A stretch of 64,000 bases of DNA from Dromaius novaehollandiae (Eukaryota; Chordata; Aves; Casuariiformes; Dromaiidae), in contig NC_088102.1 of NCBI RefSeq assembly GCF_036370855.1, positions 67,961,601 to 68,025,600 on the forward strand, in the 5' to 3' direction. Positions within the stretch are counted from its first letter, which is position 1, and every line of letters starts with the position of its first letter. Positions 25,793 to 37,700 of this stretch are shown piece by piece. Under the pieces are notes generated by a model, which was not told the origin of the DNA, did no database searches, and worked only from the letters and a program-made list of their open reading frames with translations. The position numbers and the translations under genes were made by a program.

Positions 25793-28700
25793 ACTGTCTG
25801 TCTTCACCCCACTCCAGTCACACCACAATGTGTACGTTCAAATATATTGGTTATTTCCCATTTCCAATAATTGATATGATGTATATAAGATATAAGCAGA
25901 ATTACTGCACATGCAAAAAGGGAGGAAGGTTTGGCCTGATATACATATTAAAGTTCATAGCCAAGAATGTCCACTTAACAGGTACAAGCAGTTCCCTGTG
26001 TCCATTACACAAATAACATCGACTTTGTACAGCTATCTTCTCCTCGGCATACTTACAGGGATATTTTGCTAGGTTAACCTGAGACCACAATCTCAGTTTA
26101 TTCTGTAACTGTTCTTGCATATACTTAAAACTAGGAAAATTGATCTTGAGCCACATGAGCCATATCTGATTCTTTCTGCACCACCCTCTTCAGCTACAGT
26201 GCCAGGTATGTTCATAGTAACCATCTAGAATCTGACTGCATTTGTTACTTCTTTCAAGAGGGTATTGCACACAGTCTCCCTAACCCTTGATGCTAAGATA
26301 CGTAAAATACAATGCTAATTGTTGTAATATATTTCCAAAGGACTTACCACACTGGTACACAGGACAGCATTGATCACTGGGAATATCAGAATAAACTTCA
26401 AATCCCAGCTCACACTTGGGGGGTTTAGTTGTGCACAAGCTTGTATTGCATTCTGAAAAGAGGAATAACCCAGACAGCACATTATATCATAGCTACAGAA
26501 AAATAATCACCTATCAGGGTCCCACCAGAACATTTAGTTTAGACTTTCCATTGCTACAGAATGTTCCAGATTCTCCCCACAGAAAAAAACTGCAGATAGA
26601 GGGCACATTTTTTCCTAGTGAATCCAGGCAGTAGATGGAGGACTGCACTAATTTACAAAACTTATTCTAGTATGTAATTACCAAGTGTTAGAAAAGTATC
26701 ACAATTCTTTGCAGAGAAGCAGTGGACAACTGTTACAGGACTCTGTGTCTCCGAGATTATAGGCAACTGCTGCAAAATGAGAACCCTACAGCTACACAGA
26801 AATTTATAATCCATCTGCATGCTACTTCAATAAAATGTGACCCTGAACTCAAGAACTGTAGATTCAGTTATGTTAAGCCATTACAACATTAAAAGGAACT
26901 TCCCCTAACATTGGACAAACTGATTTAAAAAGCATGAGCAAAAACATTATTTTGTGACTGTCTGCTGCAGGTCTGTGGTGCTAAACTAGTTCAGTTCTCT
27001 TTTCTTTACTATTCCTAAAGGGTAGTGAAATGCTATAAACAAGTATAAACTCACTGCAGGTGATAATGGGGCAGCAGGCATCTTCAGAATTGACTTCAGT
27101 GACATTATAGAAGCCTTCTCCACCACAATTGATCTTATTTTGTTCGGCACATGTGTGAGCCTCACACACAATGCCATTTCCACCTTCCAGGCAAGTACAG
27201 TCCTGACAGTCTACTGTAAACTCTTCCCCATACTGTCATCAAAGAAAATAAAGACAGTGATTGCATGGTTAGCAATTAAGATGAACACAAGTAAAAACAG
27301 GACTGAAAAGTTGGGAGATAACAAAATAAGACTGCTCCAGTGAAGACTACTCTCTTTGTCCCCCCCCAAATACAAAAGCAAATAGCAGTATACCTCTCTT
27401 GGTATATTATCCAATCCAACACAACCTGTGAAAAAAATCAAAATAAATTTCCATTACACTCATGTAACAGTAGACATCTCTATGTGGTATGATTAAGGCA
27501 TACAGTCAGATCTATGCTGTATGCATGAGAAGGCAACAATACAGAAGAAACAAACATGCATTCAAGTGCAGTAGTAGAACTCACCACAAGTTTTTACACA
27601 AACATCCACACCAGAGTCATACAGCACTGTTCCATTAGGACAGAAACAGCCTTCCACTTCTTCAGTTTCGGTTTGGCTTTGCTGCTCTGCACTGTGTGAG
27701 ACACAATGTTCAGAGGAACACTGTTACTGTCACAGGCACACAGGGAAAGATTAAGCAAAATACACTTTAACAGAAAATACAGGGGCAAATGATCTGCAAA
27801 TCTGTGATTTAGGGATTTGTCAGTGTGCTTGTTTCGGTAAACAGCCGAACACCATAAAAAGTACAGGCACACAGATTTAGGATCAAGAGAACAGTGGTAA
27901 TAACTTTTCATAGTCAATTCAAAAGACAACAGCAGGTTGATTGACTCCCCCTGTTCACCTATAAATTAGATATGACTTAACAGTTGTATGAGATGTAACT
28001 AGCAAAGGAACTGTTTTACCTTGATTTGCAGGTTATCTCTTTAATAGGACCACATGCTCTATATTCCTTGTGTGCAGGGCACTTATAAGCTGAATGGGAG
28101 AATAAAAAAAGAGGAAGAGCTCAGTAGGAATATCATATAAAAGCCTCACAACCTTATGTCAAGAAATTAAACACTAACTGCTCATTTTCCTATATATCTT
28201 TGACAATCTTGATCCAAGCATGAGAAGCAAACAAATTAAACAGTTCTCAGACTCATGTCTCTGAGTGAGATTACTGTATGCAACCTAGGCACAGAAATAT
28301 GGCACCAGAAAGATTAAGCACAGCATTGTACAGCTTGATTACAACTTTTTTTGTAGCTTGGAATTCTTTTGTACAAGTTCTCAAAGGGGAATGTATTCCT
28401 ACCCTTCATCCCCTTCTTAATACACTTGGAAATTAACAGATGGCATTAAATACAAGAATGATCCACTGATGTCTGCAAAATACACAACTGCCTGCATAAA
28501 AAAGAAAGTGTCTATTGATAAAGATGTTTCTGACATGGTCAATGGAGGTATACTTCTGCAGGTTCATTTATCACTGCTATTGTAAAAAATGTTACGTGTA
28601 AAATTACTAGGGGGAGGTGTCTTTGTTGCTTACAAGGCAATATTGACTTACAGTCAGGACAATTGCTGAAATAGTTTCATACAAGATTCCCTACTAGTTC

Positions 28701-31700
28701 AAGATAAATGGCAAAATACTTACAGCAAACACCACTGGTATGAGTTCTCCAGTCAATGCAGATGCCTTGATCAGCACAGGTGGCAGCATAGACCTGCAAA
28801 CTTGAGCATTCCAGGTCTAACTGGGGAAGTGTGCAACTGTCAAAAACGCAGGCCGTGTAGTACTTCTCCGGATCAACGGATTTATGGCACTTCTCGAACA
28901 CGCTAGAAATATGTATCATCATTAGCTATTGAATAATTGATGAATTCTTCATTGTGCTTAACATGTTATAATGTGGCAGAAGTGATACTTAGGGAGATGT
29001 GAACAAGAACTATAACTGAGAGGTTTTTTCGAACAACACTTGACAAGATTGTAATCTTCCAACATATTTTAAAGTATTCTCTCCTTATCTCCAAAATACT
29101 CTGGCACTATTACTTTCTGTCCAGGAGCTAGATGAGTATTACCAAGTGTAGCCATGCACTACATTGCAAAAAAGAGTTCAATTTTTTTTTTTTTTAATCT
29201 GACACCAGGTTCTAAAAATGAAAATCTCCGTCTTCAGTGGATCTCTGCTGCTGAGTGAGCACAGTAAAAGGCAAGAGAGCATAGAAGAATGTGAGAACAT
29301 CAAGGAAGGCTGATGTGGCAGCCACGGAGCTGGAAGCAAACTAAATCATTAAAGAGAAAGACATCTAGAAACAACAAAAGAGGTGGAAGCAGCCCCCAGA
29401 GCTACAAGAGATGGAAGAATAGTTAGGAATACTTTTATGGAGAAATGAACCTCAAAATTTCCACTAAACTTGAACATCAAGGCTTATAAAAACTGAAGAA
29501 ATAGCTACCTTCCTAAAAGAAGCTGGCAGATAGAAGATTCTTTGCAGGGCTGGCCTATGGTTGTGCTGGGCCTCTTTGCAGGAATTATGCCTGTAGAGCA
29601 CTGTGGTTTAGAGGGATCAACAACTTGCCAATGATCTGCCATGGTTTCACAGTCTTCTGCAATGTTTCCATTTGGTAACATGCAGTCATCTGCTGTGTTA
29701 TTATTGCAAGTACCTAAAATTGGTAAGAGGATAAAAAACACACTCACAGATTTGTTCTCAAATTCCATTAATCTCTGTGGCAAGGTTGTAATTTATCCGT
29801 TTGCCATTTTCAAAAAGTACGAGATTATTATAATAAGCCTTACCACACTGTCCTTGAGTGTTGTTGCCAAATAGGCTGTAGGGCATTCTGATAGAAAAGG
29901 TCAAGCCATTGTAGGTTACATTCATCTTAAGTTCAGGAATTTCCACCACACGATTTATGCCTGACTCATAGACACGCAAACCAAATTTTTTGTAAGGCAA
30001 AGCCACTGCCTGTTTGTTTACTGTCACCTAATATATAAAAGAAAACAGAAGAGAGACATATATTTAGCTTGATTTTAGAAAATAAATCAATTGTTCATTA
30101 CTTTACATTGGAGATAGAATAATAGAATGTAAAGGCAAATAATGTGTTTTTCATTCACAAGTATCCCTGTGTTTCCTTTTATGTTACTGCAAAGTCAAAC
30201 TTCTCAGAGCCAAAGAAAAGGCCCACCAGCCACTGATAAACAAGGTTTTCAGAGTTTAAACCAGCTAAAGGCTAACAGTCCACAGATTTATTAGAGTGAC
30301 TATGGCATTGAAGATGTCCTGTAAAAATGCAATATAAAATTCTCTTGAATTTCTAGTGCACAAACTTCTAACTTTCTTGGAATCACCAAAAAAATCTAAA
30401 GAAAGAGAATGTGTCTGTAAGAAAATTAAATGAAAAAAGTAAGCCAAAATATATATTGTTTAAATACGACAGCTGTGATAAACCTATGGAACTAATACTA
30501 ATACTTTTATTCAGCAAAGATAGATTTCCTTGCCTTGGAGAAAAAAAAGAGGCTTACATATTGAAATCTTTCAACAATTTACTGCAACCTCACTTATAAT
30601 AATCCCAAACAGTAATGCTCATGACAAAAAAAGCCAAACACAAAAGTGTAAAAACAAACACTTCTCAGCCATTTTTGAAGCCCCAATGTCCAGGCCATCA
30701 TGTTTATCAATAAAATAAACCCCGCTTTTAAAAAAATTTAAAAGGGAGACACCATTCAAAAGCAGTAAGGATATTTTTAAAAAATGCTTAAGCTCAGTAC
30801 TTTTATTGCTATGTCCAGTTTATGTTGTGTCCTCCCATTCAATATTCATTGCTTTCCTTTGTTACCTTAATATTAATTATACACAAATTTATTTTATACA
30901 ATTAACTGATATCAATACTGTCATGTTCACATATTTAGGAGAGACAAGGCACTGCAAATATCTGAGATTAAAGAGGGCAGGAATTGTAGAAATTTTTTCC
31001 AGTATTCAGGGAGTCAAAAAAGCAGTCCTCCAAATCAGTCCTATTTTCTAATCCAATCTGGTATTGAAGCCAAAACATAGATTATTTTTTACAGCTTTTC
31101 CTAATGTTCTGAATGTAATTATCAGGTTCATGCTGTATTAATATTCCAATCAACATATAAAAGGCAACATTCTCCAATACCTCTACTTTTAGAGAATTTG
31201 GTTGGACTGTTGCTATGCGCACTTCCTGAGTCTCATGTCTCACAATGAGCGTTCGTGGACAGGAGACTGGATCGTGTGCCTCACAATGGTAGTTATCAAT
31301 GTAGACGCCAAAGTTGTCAACTGATTTATTAATCTCTTCCACAAGGACGTATGTACAGTTCCCTTGATAGCTGTAGTACTGTCCATCAAAAGTCACATAA
31401 TGAGGGTCTCCCCAGCCTGTGCAGTAACCTACAAAGAGATTCAGTTAGGTTAGTTTTTTATGACAACATACAGAATCAGATCAGACTATAAACATAATCT
31501 GTAGGTGTGGGGTTCATCTCATCTTACACTAAAAATTTAAATTTAAAGTTTAGATATCAATTTGGGAGCTATATGCCTAGAACTCATCTATAAGAGATGA
31601 AGAAAAAGAGGCACTTCTAGGGCACCGTACATCCAACTTATTTCTGATACATAATTGAGAATAAGATGAACTGTGTCCTAGAAGTACACTAACAGAAAGT

Positions 31701-34700
31701 CTAAGCAAGTAGCTCATATGTAGGCTTCTAGCCTATAGATATCTGCATCTGGACATATGAATCCTGCCTTGGGAGACTAACTTATGCTGGCAAGACAGCA
31801 GCTACATAGAAACAATGGCTACCAAATTAAATAAAAGCCCAGGTTAGCTAAAAAGAAAAAATCAATGTAGCACTCTAAATAGCTCAACACTGGAAGTCTG
31901 GGGGTCACATTTCTCATGCAATCCTGAGGTCTTGCACAATCCTTGTCCCATAACAAATATTGTTCCTGTCACTAATAATGGTCCTACAAGAGAAAGTGTT
32001 CCACAAAATATATACTTACAATCACACTCCCAATGCCAACAGCATCCATCCTCATCAATAACTCGCACAGGAGCAAGCCCATTGGTACAACTGGGTTTAG
32101 GAGGTGGATTACAGATTACTGGAATAACCTCAATTTTGTTGTCTTCTATACATACTGCCTTCGTGCAGTTACAAATCCACCATGAGTCACCTGACTGTAT
32201 TTGGAGAGAGAGAGAGAGTGTGAGAGGCAATGTGAGAGGAAGGAGAGAGAGAGGGGGGGGAGGGGGGAGAGAGAGAGAGGAGGGGGGGAGAGAGAGAGAG
32301 GAGGGGGGGAGAGAGAGAGAGGAGGGGGGAGAGAGAGAGAGGAGGGGGGGAGAGAGAGAGAGGAGGGGGGGAGAGAGAGAGAGGAGGGGGGGAGAGAGAG
32401 AGAGGAGGGGGGGAGAGAGAGAGAGGAGGGGGGGAGAGAGAGAGAGGAGGGGGGGAGAGAGAGAGAGGAGGGGGGGAGAGAGAGAGAGGAGGGGGGGAGA
32501 GAGAGAGAGGAGGGGGGGAGAGAGAGAGAGGAGGGGGGGAGAGAGAGAGAGGAGGGGGGGAGAGAGAGAGAGGAGGGGGGGAGAGAGAGAGAGGAGGGGG
32601 GGAGAGAGAGAGAGGAGGGGGGGAGAGAGAGAGAGGAGGGGGGGAGAGAGAGAGAGGAGGGGGGGAGAGAGAGAGAGGAGGGGGGGAGAGAGAGAGAGGA
32701 GGGGGGGAGAGAGAGAGAGGAGGGGGGGAGAGAGAGAGAGGAGGGGGGAGAGAGAGAGAGGAGGGGGGGAGAGAGAGAGAGGAGGGGGGGAGAGAGAGAG
32801 GAGGGGGGGAGAGAGAGAGAGGAGGGGGGAGAGAGAGAGAGGAGGGGGGGAGAGAGAGAGGAGGGGGGGAGAGAGAGAGAGGAGGGGGGAGAGAGAGAGA
32901 GGAGGGGGGAGAGAGAGAGAGGAGGGGGGAGAGAGAGAGAGGAGGGGGGAGAGAGAGAGAGGAGGGGGGAGAGAGAGAGAGGAGGGGGGAGAGAGAGAGA
33001 GGAGGGGGGAGAGAGAGAGAGGAGGGGGGAGAGAGAGAGAGGAGGGGGGAGAGAGAGAGAGGAGGGGGGAGAGAGAGAGAGGAGGGGGGGAGAGAGAGAG
33101 AGGAGGGGGGGAGAGAGAGAGAGGAGGGGGGGAGAGAGAGAGAGGAGGGGGGGAGAGAGAGAGAGGAGGGGGGGAGAGAGAGAGAGGAGGGGGGGAGAGA
33201 GAGAGAGGAGGGGGGGAGAGAGAGAGAGAGGGGGGGGAGAGAGAGAGAGAGGGGGGGAGAGAGAGAGAGAGGGGGGGAGAGAGAGAGAGAGGGGGGGAGA
33301 GAGAGAGAGGAGGGGGGAGAGAGAGAGAGGAGGGGGGGAGAGAGAGAGAGGAGGGGGGGAGAGAGAGAGAGGAGGGGGGGAGAGAGAGAGAGGAGGGGGG
33401 GAGAGAGAGAGAGGAGGGGGGGAGAGAGAGAGAGGAGGGGGGAGAGAGAGAGAGGAGGGGGGGAGAGAGAGAGAGGAGGGGGGGAGAGAGAGAGAGGAGG
33501 GGGGGAGAGAGAGAGGAGGGGGGGGAGAGAGAGAGAGGAGGGGGGGAGAGAGAGAGAGGAGGGGGGAGAGAGAGAGAGGAGGGGGGGAGAGAGAGAGAGG
33601 AGGGGGGGAGAGAGAGAGAGGAGGGGGGGAGAGAGAGAGAGGAGGGGGGGAGAGAGAGAGAGGAGGGGGGGAGAGAGAGAGAGGAGGGGGGGAGAGACGA
33701 GGGAGAGAGAGAAGAAAAAAAAAGAAGAGTCTCGTGAAATAGCCTGACTGGTAACAGTTACGCTTGAATACCTTTTGTAGAGTTACAAAACAAAATACAT
33801 TTACTGTTGGTTTTCTTCCCAGCAGAAGTCTGAAAATGGGAATGAAGTGCAGCACTCAGCCCCATCACCAAAGCCTGTAAAATGAGCTAGCTCTATTGAT
33901 AGGTGCTATGTGAAGGGCAGCAATTGCAAAAGTCATGCCAGTAATCAGAAAAGGTAACTGTCTTTTTTAGCTCAGCTGTCTAAATGTTAGATGTCTAATC
34001 TAATCTCATGATCTAGACGCCCTCTGTCACCTGCCCTGGATGTCTAAAACAGATTAAACACAGCTAAAGCTACAGATAACACCAACTAATTGGAAGGCAA
34101 AGTCTAAGGTGATTATAGGTATGTATTGCGATGGTATACAGCTTTTCAAATGTCCATCAGTTTTCAGCCACAATTTATTTTTATCTCTGAAGCTCTATTG
34201 AATATTGCAAATATTTTAGCTGGGAGGAGGCTTTAGAACTGTATGTGCCACGAGACTGTCTGTGTCTCCTAACAAATCTCATGATGTGATCTGCTTCATA
34301 GTCCTGTCTTGAAATCAGTCTATGCCTAACCATAACTTATTCCAAACCCAGACTAGTACAGTCCTCTGTTTTTTTGCAGGGCTGGAGTTTGACATTGGAA
34401 ACACACAACCAACTTTCCCCACCCTGTACCTACTAGAAAGGAGAAATGGAAAAGGCAATTTAGCGTGAGTTAGCTCTTGGTTATCTCTTCACCAAAGCTC
34501 CTACACAATAAACATTGAGCTGTGATCTAAATCCCTGAAGAAAAGCCATTTTAAAACTATCCTTGGAGGCCTAACGCTAGTATATGAGCTACAAAACCAA
34601 AAATCACTTCAAGCCATACTGATATGAAAAAAACCAGCATAAAATAGAATAGCCCGATATTTCCTTTTCTATCCAGAATAATATCTACACTCTGTTACTA

Positions 34701-37700
34701 GCCCTATAACTATGTGCAAGAATAATGTAATATCCAGAATGTGCCAACACGTAATTGAAATACCAGAGATAAAAAGCCTAATTTGCAGTTACACTGATAT
34801 GCCTAGTCTCCTTTCAAAGCAAAACACTAAAAAAAAAAACAAAAAAGAACAAAAAATAAACAATAACAACATTAAATTTACTAACCGGAATAGATTGATT
34901 AGGGAAAATAGAACAGTATTTTCCAGGGGTGGTTGATGGTACAGCACTTGTTGAACTAACTGCAGTAACTGTTTTGTAAGTAGAAGTTCCTGAAATGGTG
35001 ACTGTGCTTGAGACAGTAGTTGGCCCAGAGGTACTAGCTGAGACAAGTGAAACTATTTGTGAAGAGGTGGTGGTGGTGTTTACAGGGGTAGCGGCGGAAC
35101 TAGTAGAAGTTGTTCCTGAAGTGGTGGTGAATGACTCTGTTGGAGTTGTACCAGAAGTAACGACTAAGACTGGAAAAGTGTTTACTAGAGATGAAGATGA
35201 CTGTACAGATGTTGTTTCAGAATGGGTGGTAAAGCTGGCTAATGTCGAAAAAGGAACAGTAGATCCAGAAACAGTACCAGCTGATGTGCTTTCAACTGTT
35301 CCCGATACCGTGGTGAACACTGGGGTAGTTATAACTGATGTTAGGGGTGGTCCCAAAGAGGTGGCTTCGGTGGTGGACCCCGTTTCAGTGACTCCAGACG
35401 TCGTGACTGACAGTGGGCTTGTTGACCCTGGTGGCGGTGATGGACGGGAGGTGGTGGGGGACAATGGGGGCAACGTTTCTGATGGCGTCACCGTAGCAGT
35501 GGTGGTGGTAACTAATCCTGTCGGAGGGCTCCCAGTGCTCGTGGTTGTTAGGGGGCTACTCGCTCCTGTTACAATCGGCGTCCTGGGGGAGGCTGTTCCT
35601 GAGGACGTGGGTCCACGCGTGGTGGCTTCCGTGGTGGACCCCGTTTCAGTGACTCCAGACGTCGTGACTGACAGGGGGCTTGTTGACCCTGGTGGCGGTG
35701 ATGGATGCGTGGTGGTGGGGGACAATGGGGGCAATGTTTCTGATGGTGTCACCGTAGCGGTGGTGGCAGTAACTGATCCTGTCGGAGGGCTCCCAGTGCT
35801 CGTGGTTGTTAGGGGGCTACTCGTTCCTGTTACAATCGGCGTCCTGGGGGAGGCTGTTCCTGAGGACGTGGGTCCTCGCGTGGTGGCTTCCGTGGTGGAC
35901 CCCGTTTCAGTGACTCCAGATGTCGTGACTGACAGTGGGCTTGTTGACCCTGGTGGTGGTGATGGACGCGTGGTGGTGGGGGACAATGGGGGCAATGTTT
36001 CTGATGGCGTCACCGTAGCGGTGGTGGCGGTGGTCGATCCTGTTGGAGGGCTCCCAGTGCTCGTGGTTGTTAGGGGGCTACTCACTCCTGTTACAATCGG
36101 CGTACTCGTGAAAGTTGCTCCTGAGGACGTGGGTCCACGCGTGGTGGCTTCCGTGGTGGACCCCGTTTCAGTGACTCCAGACGTCGTGACTGACAGGGGG
36201 CTTGTTGACCCTGGTGGCGGTGATGGACGGGAGGTGGTGGGGGACAATGGGGGCAACGTTTCTGATGGCGTCACTGTAGCGGTGGTGGCGGTAACTGATC
36301 CTGTCGGAGGGCTCCCAGTGCTCGTGGTTGTTAGGGGGCTACTCACTCCTGTTACAATCGGCGTACTCGTGAAAGATGTTCCTGAGGACGTGGGTCCGCG
36401 CGTGGTGGCTTCCGTGGTGGACCCCGTTTCAGTGACTCCAGACGTCGTGACTGACAGGGGGCTTGTTGACCCTGGTGGCGGTGATGGACGCGTGGTGGTG
36501 GGGGACAATGGGGGCAACGTTTCTGATGGCGTCACCGTAGCGGTGGTGGTGGTAACTGATCCTGTCGGAGGGCTCCCAGTGCTCGTGGTTGTTAGGGGGC
36601 TACTCGTTCCTGTTACAATCGGCGTACTCGTGAAAGTTGCTCCTGAGGACGTGGGTCCATGCGTGGTGGCTTCCGTGGTGGACCCTGTTTCAGTGACTCC
36701 AGATGTCGTGACTGACAGTGGGCTTGTTGACCCTGGTGGTGGTGATGGACGCGTGGTGGTGGGGGACAATGGGGGCAACGTTTCTGATGGTGTCACCGTA
36801 GCGGTGGTGGCGGTGGTCGATCCTGTCGGAGGGCTCCCAGTGCTCGTGGTTGTTAGGGGGCTACTCGTTCCTGTTACAATCGGCGTCGTGGGGGAGGCTG
36901 TTACTGAGGACGTGGGTCCTCGCGTGGTGGCTTCTGTGGTGGACCCCGTTTCAGTGACTCCAGACGTCGTGACTGACAGTGGGCTTGTTGACCCTGGTGG
37001 CGGTGATGGACGCGTGGTGGTGGGGGACAATGGGGGCAATGTTTCTGATGGCGTCACCGTAGCGGTGGTGATGGTAACTGATCCTGTCGGAGGGCTCCCA
37101 GTGCTCGTGGTTGTTAGGGGGCTACTCACTCCTGTTACAATCGGCGTACTCGTGAAAGTTGCTCCTGAGGACGTGGGTCCTCGCGTGGTGGCTTCTGTGG
37201 TGGACCCCGTTTCAGTGACTCCAGACGTCGTGACTGACAGTGGGCTTGTTGACCCTGGTGGCGGTGATGGATGCGTGGTGGTGGGGGACAATGGGGGCAA
37301 CGTTTCTGATGGCGTCACCGTAGCGGTGGTGGTGGTAACTGATCCTGTCAGAGGGCTCCCAGTGCTCGTGGTTGTTAGGGGGCTACTCGTTCCTGTTACA
37401 ATCGGCGTCCTGGGGGAGGCTGTTACTGAGGACGTGGGTCCACGCGTGGTGGCTTCCGTGGTGGACCCCGTTTCAGTGACTCCAGACGTCGTGACTGACA
37501 GTGGGCTTGTTGACCCTGGTGGCGGTGATGGACGCGTGGTGGTGGGGGACAATGGGGGCAACGTTTCTGATGGCGTCACTGTAGCGGTGGTGGCGGTGGT
37601 CGATCCTCTCGGAGGGCTCCCAGTGCTTCTGGTTGTTAGGGGGCTACTCACTCCTGTTACAATCGGCGTACTCGTGAAAGTTGCTCCTGAGGACGTGGGT

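Noticed and set aside
27594..27929. 111-codon minus-strand frame covering the 27585-27691 exon
   Set aside because: It reads the exon in the wrong frame. The frame with EGCFCPNGT and CVKTC fits both neighbouring exons and the family.
32234..33697. CRISPR-like regular spacing in the purine repeat
   Set aside because: There are no unique spacers; it is a simple minisatellite in a vertebrate gene.
31932..33742. Long plus-strand open frames (601 and 513 codons) of Arg/Glu/Gly repeats and a minus-strand Pro/Leu/Ser frame of 569 codons
   Set aside because: They are translations of the intronic 21-bp purine repeat. The period is a multiple of 3, so all frames stay open; composition is trivial and the tract lies inside a MUC2 intron.
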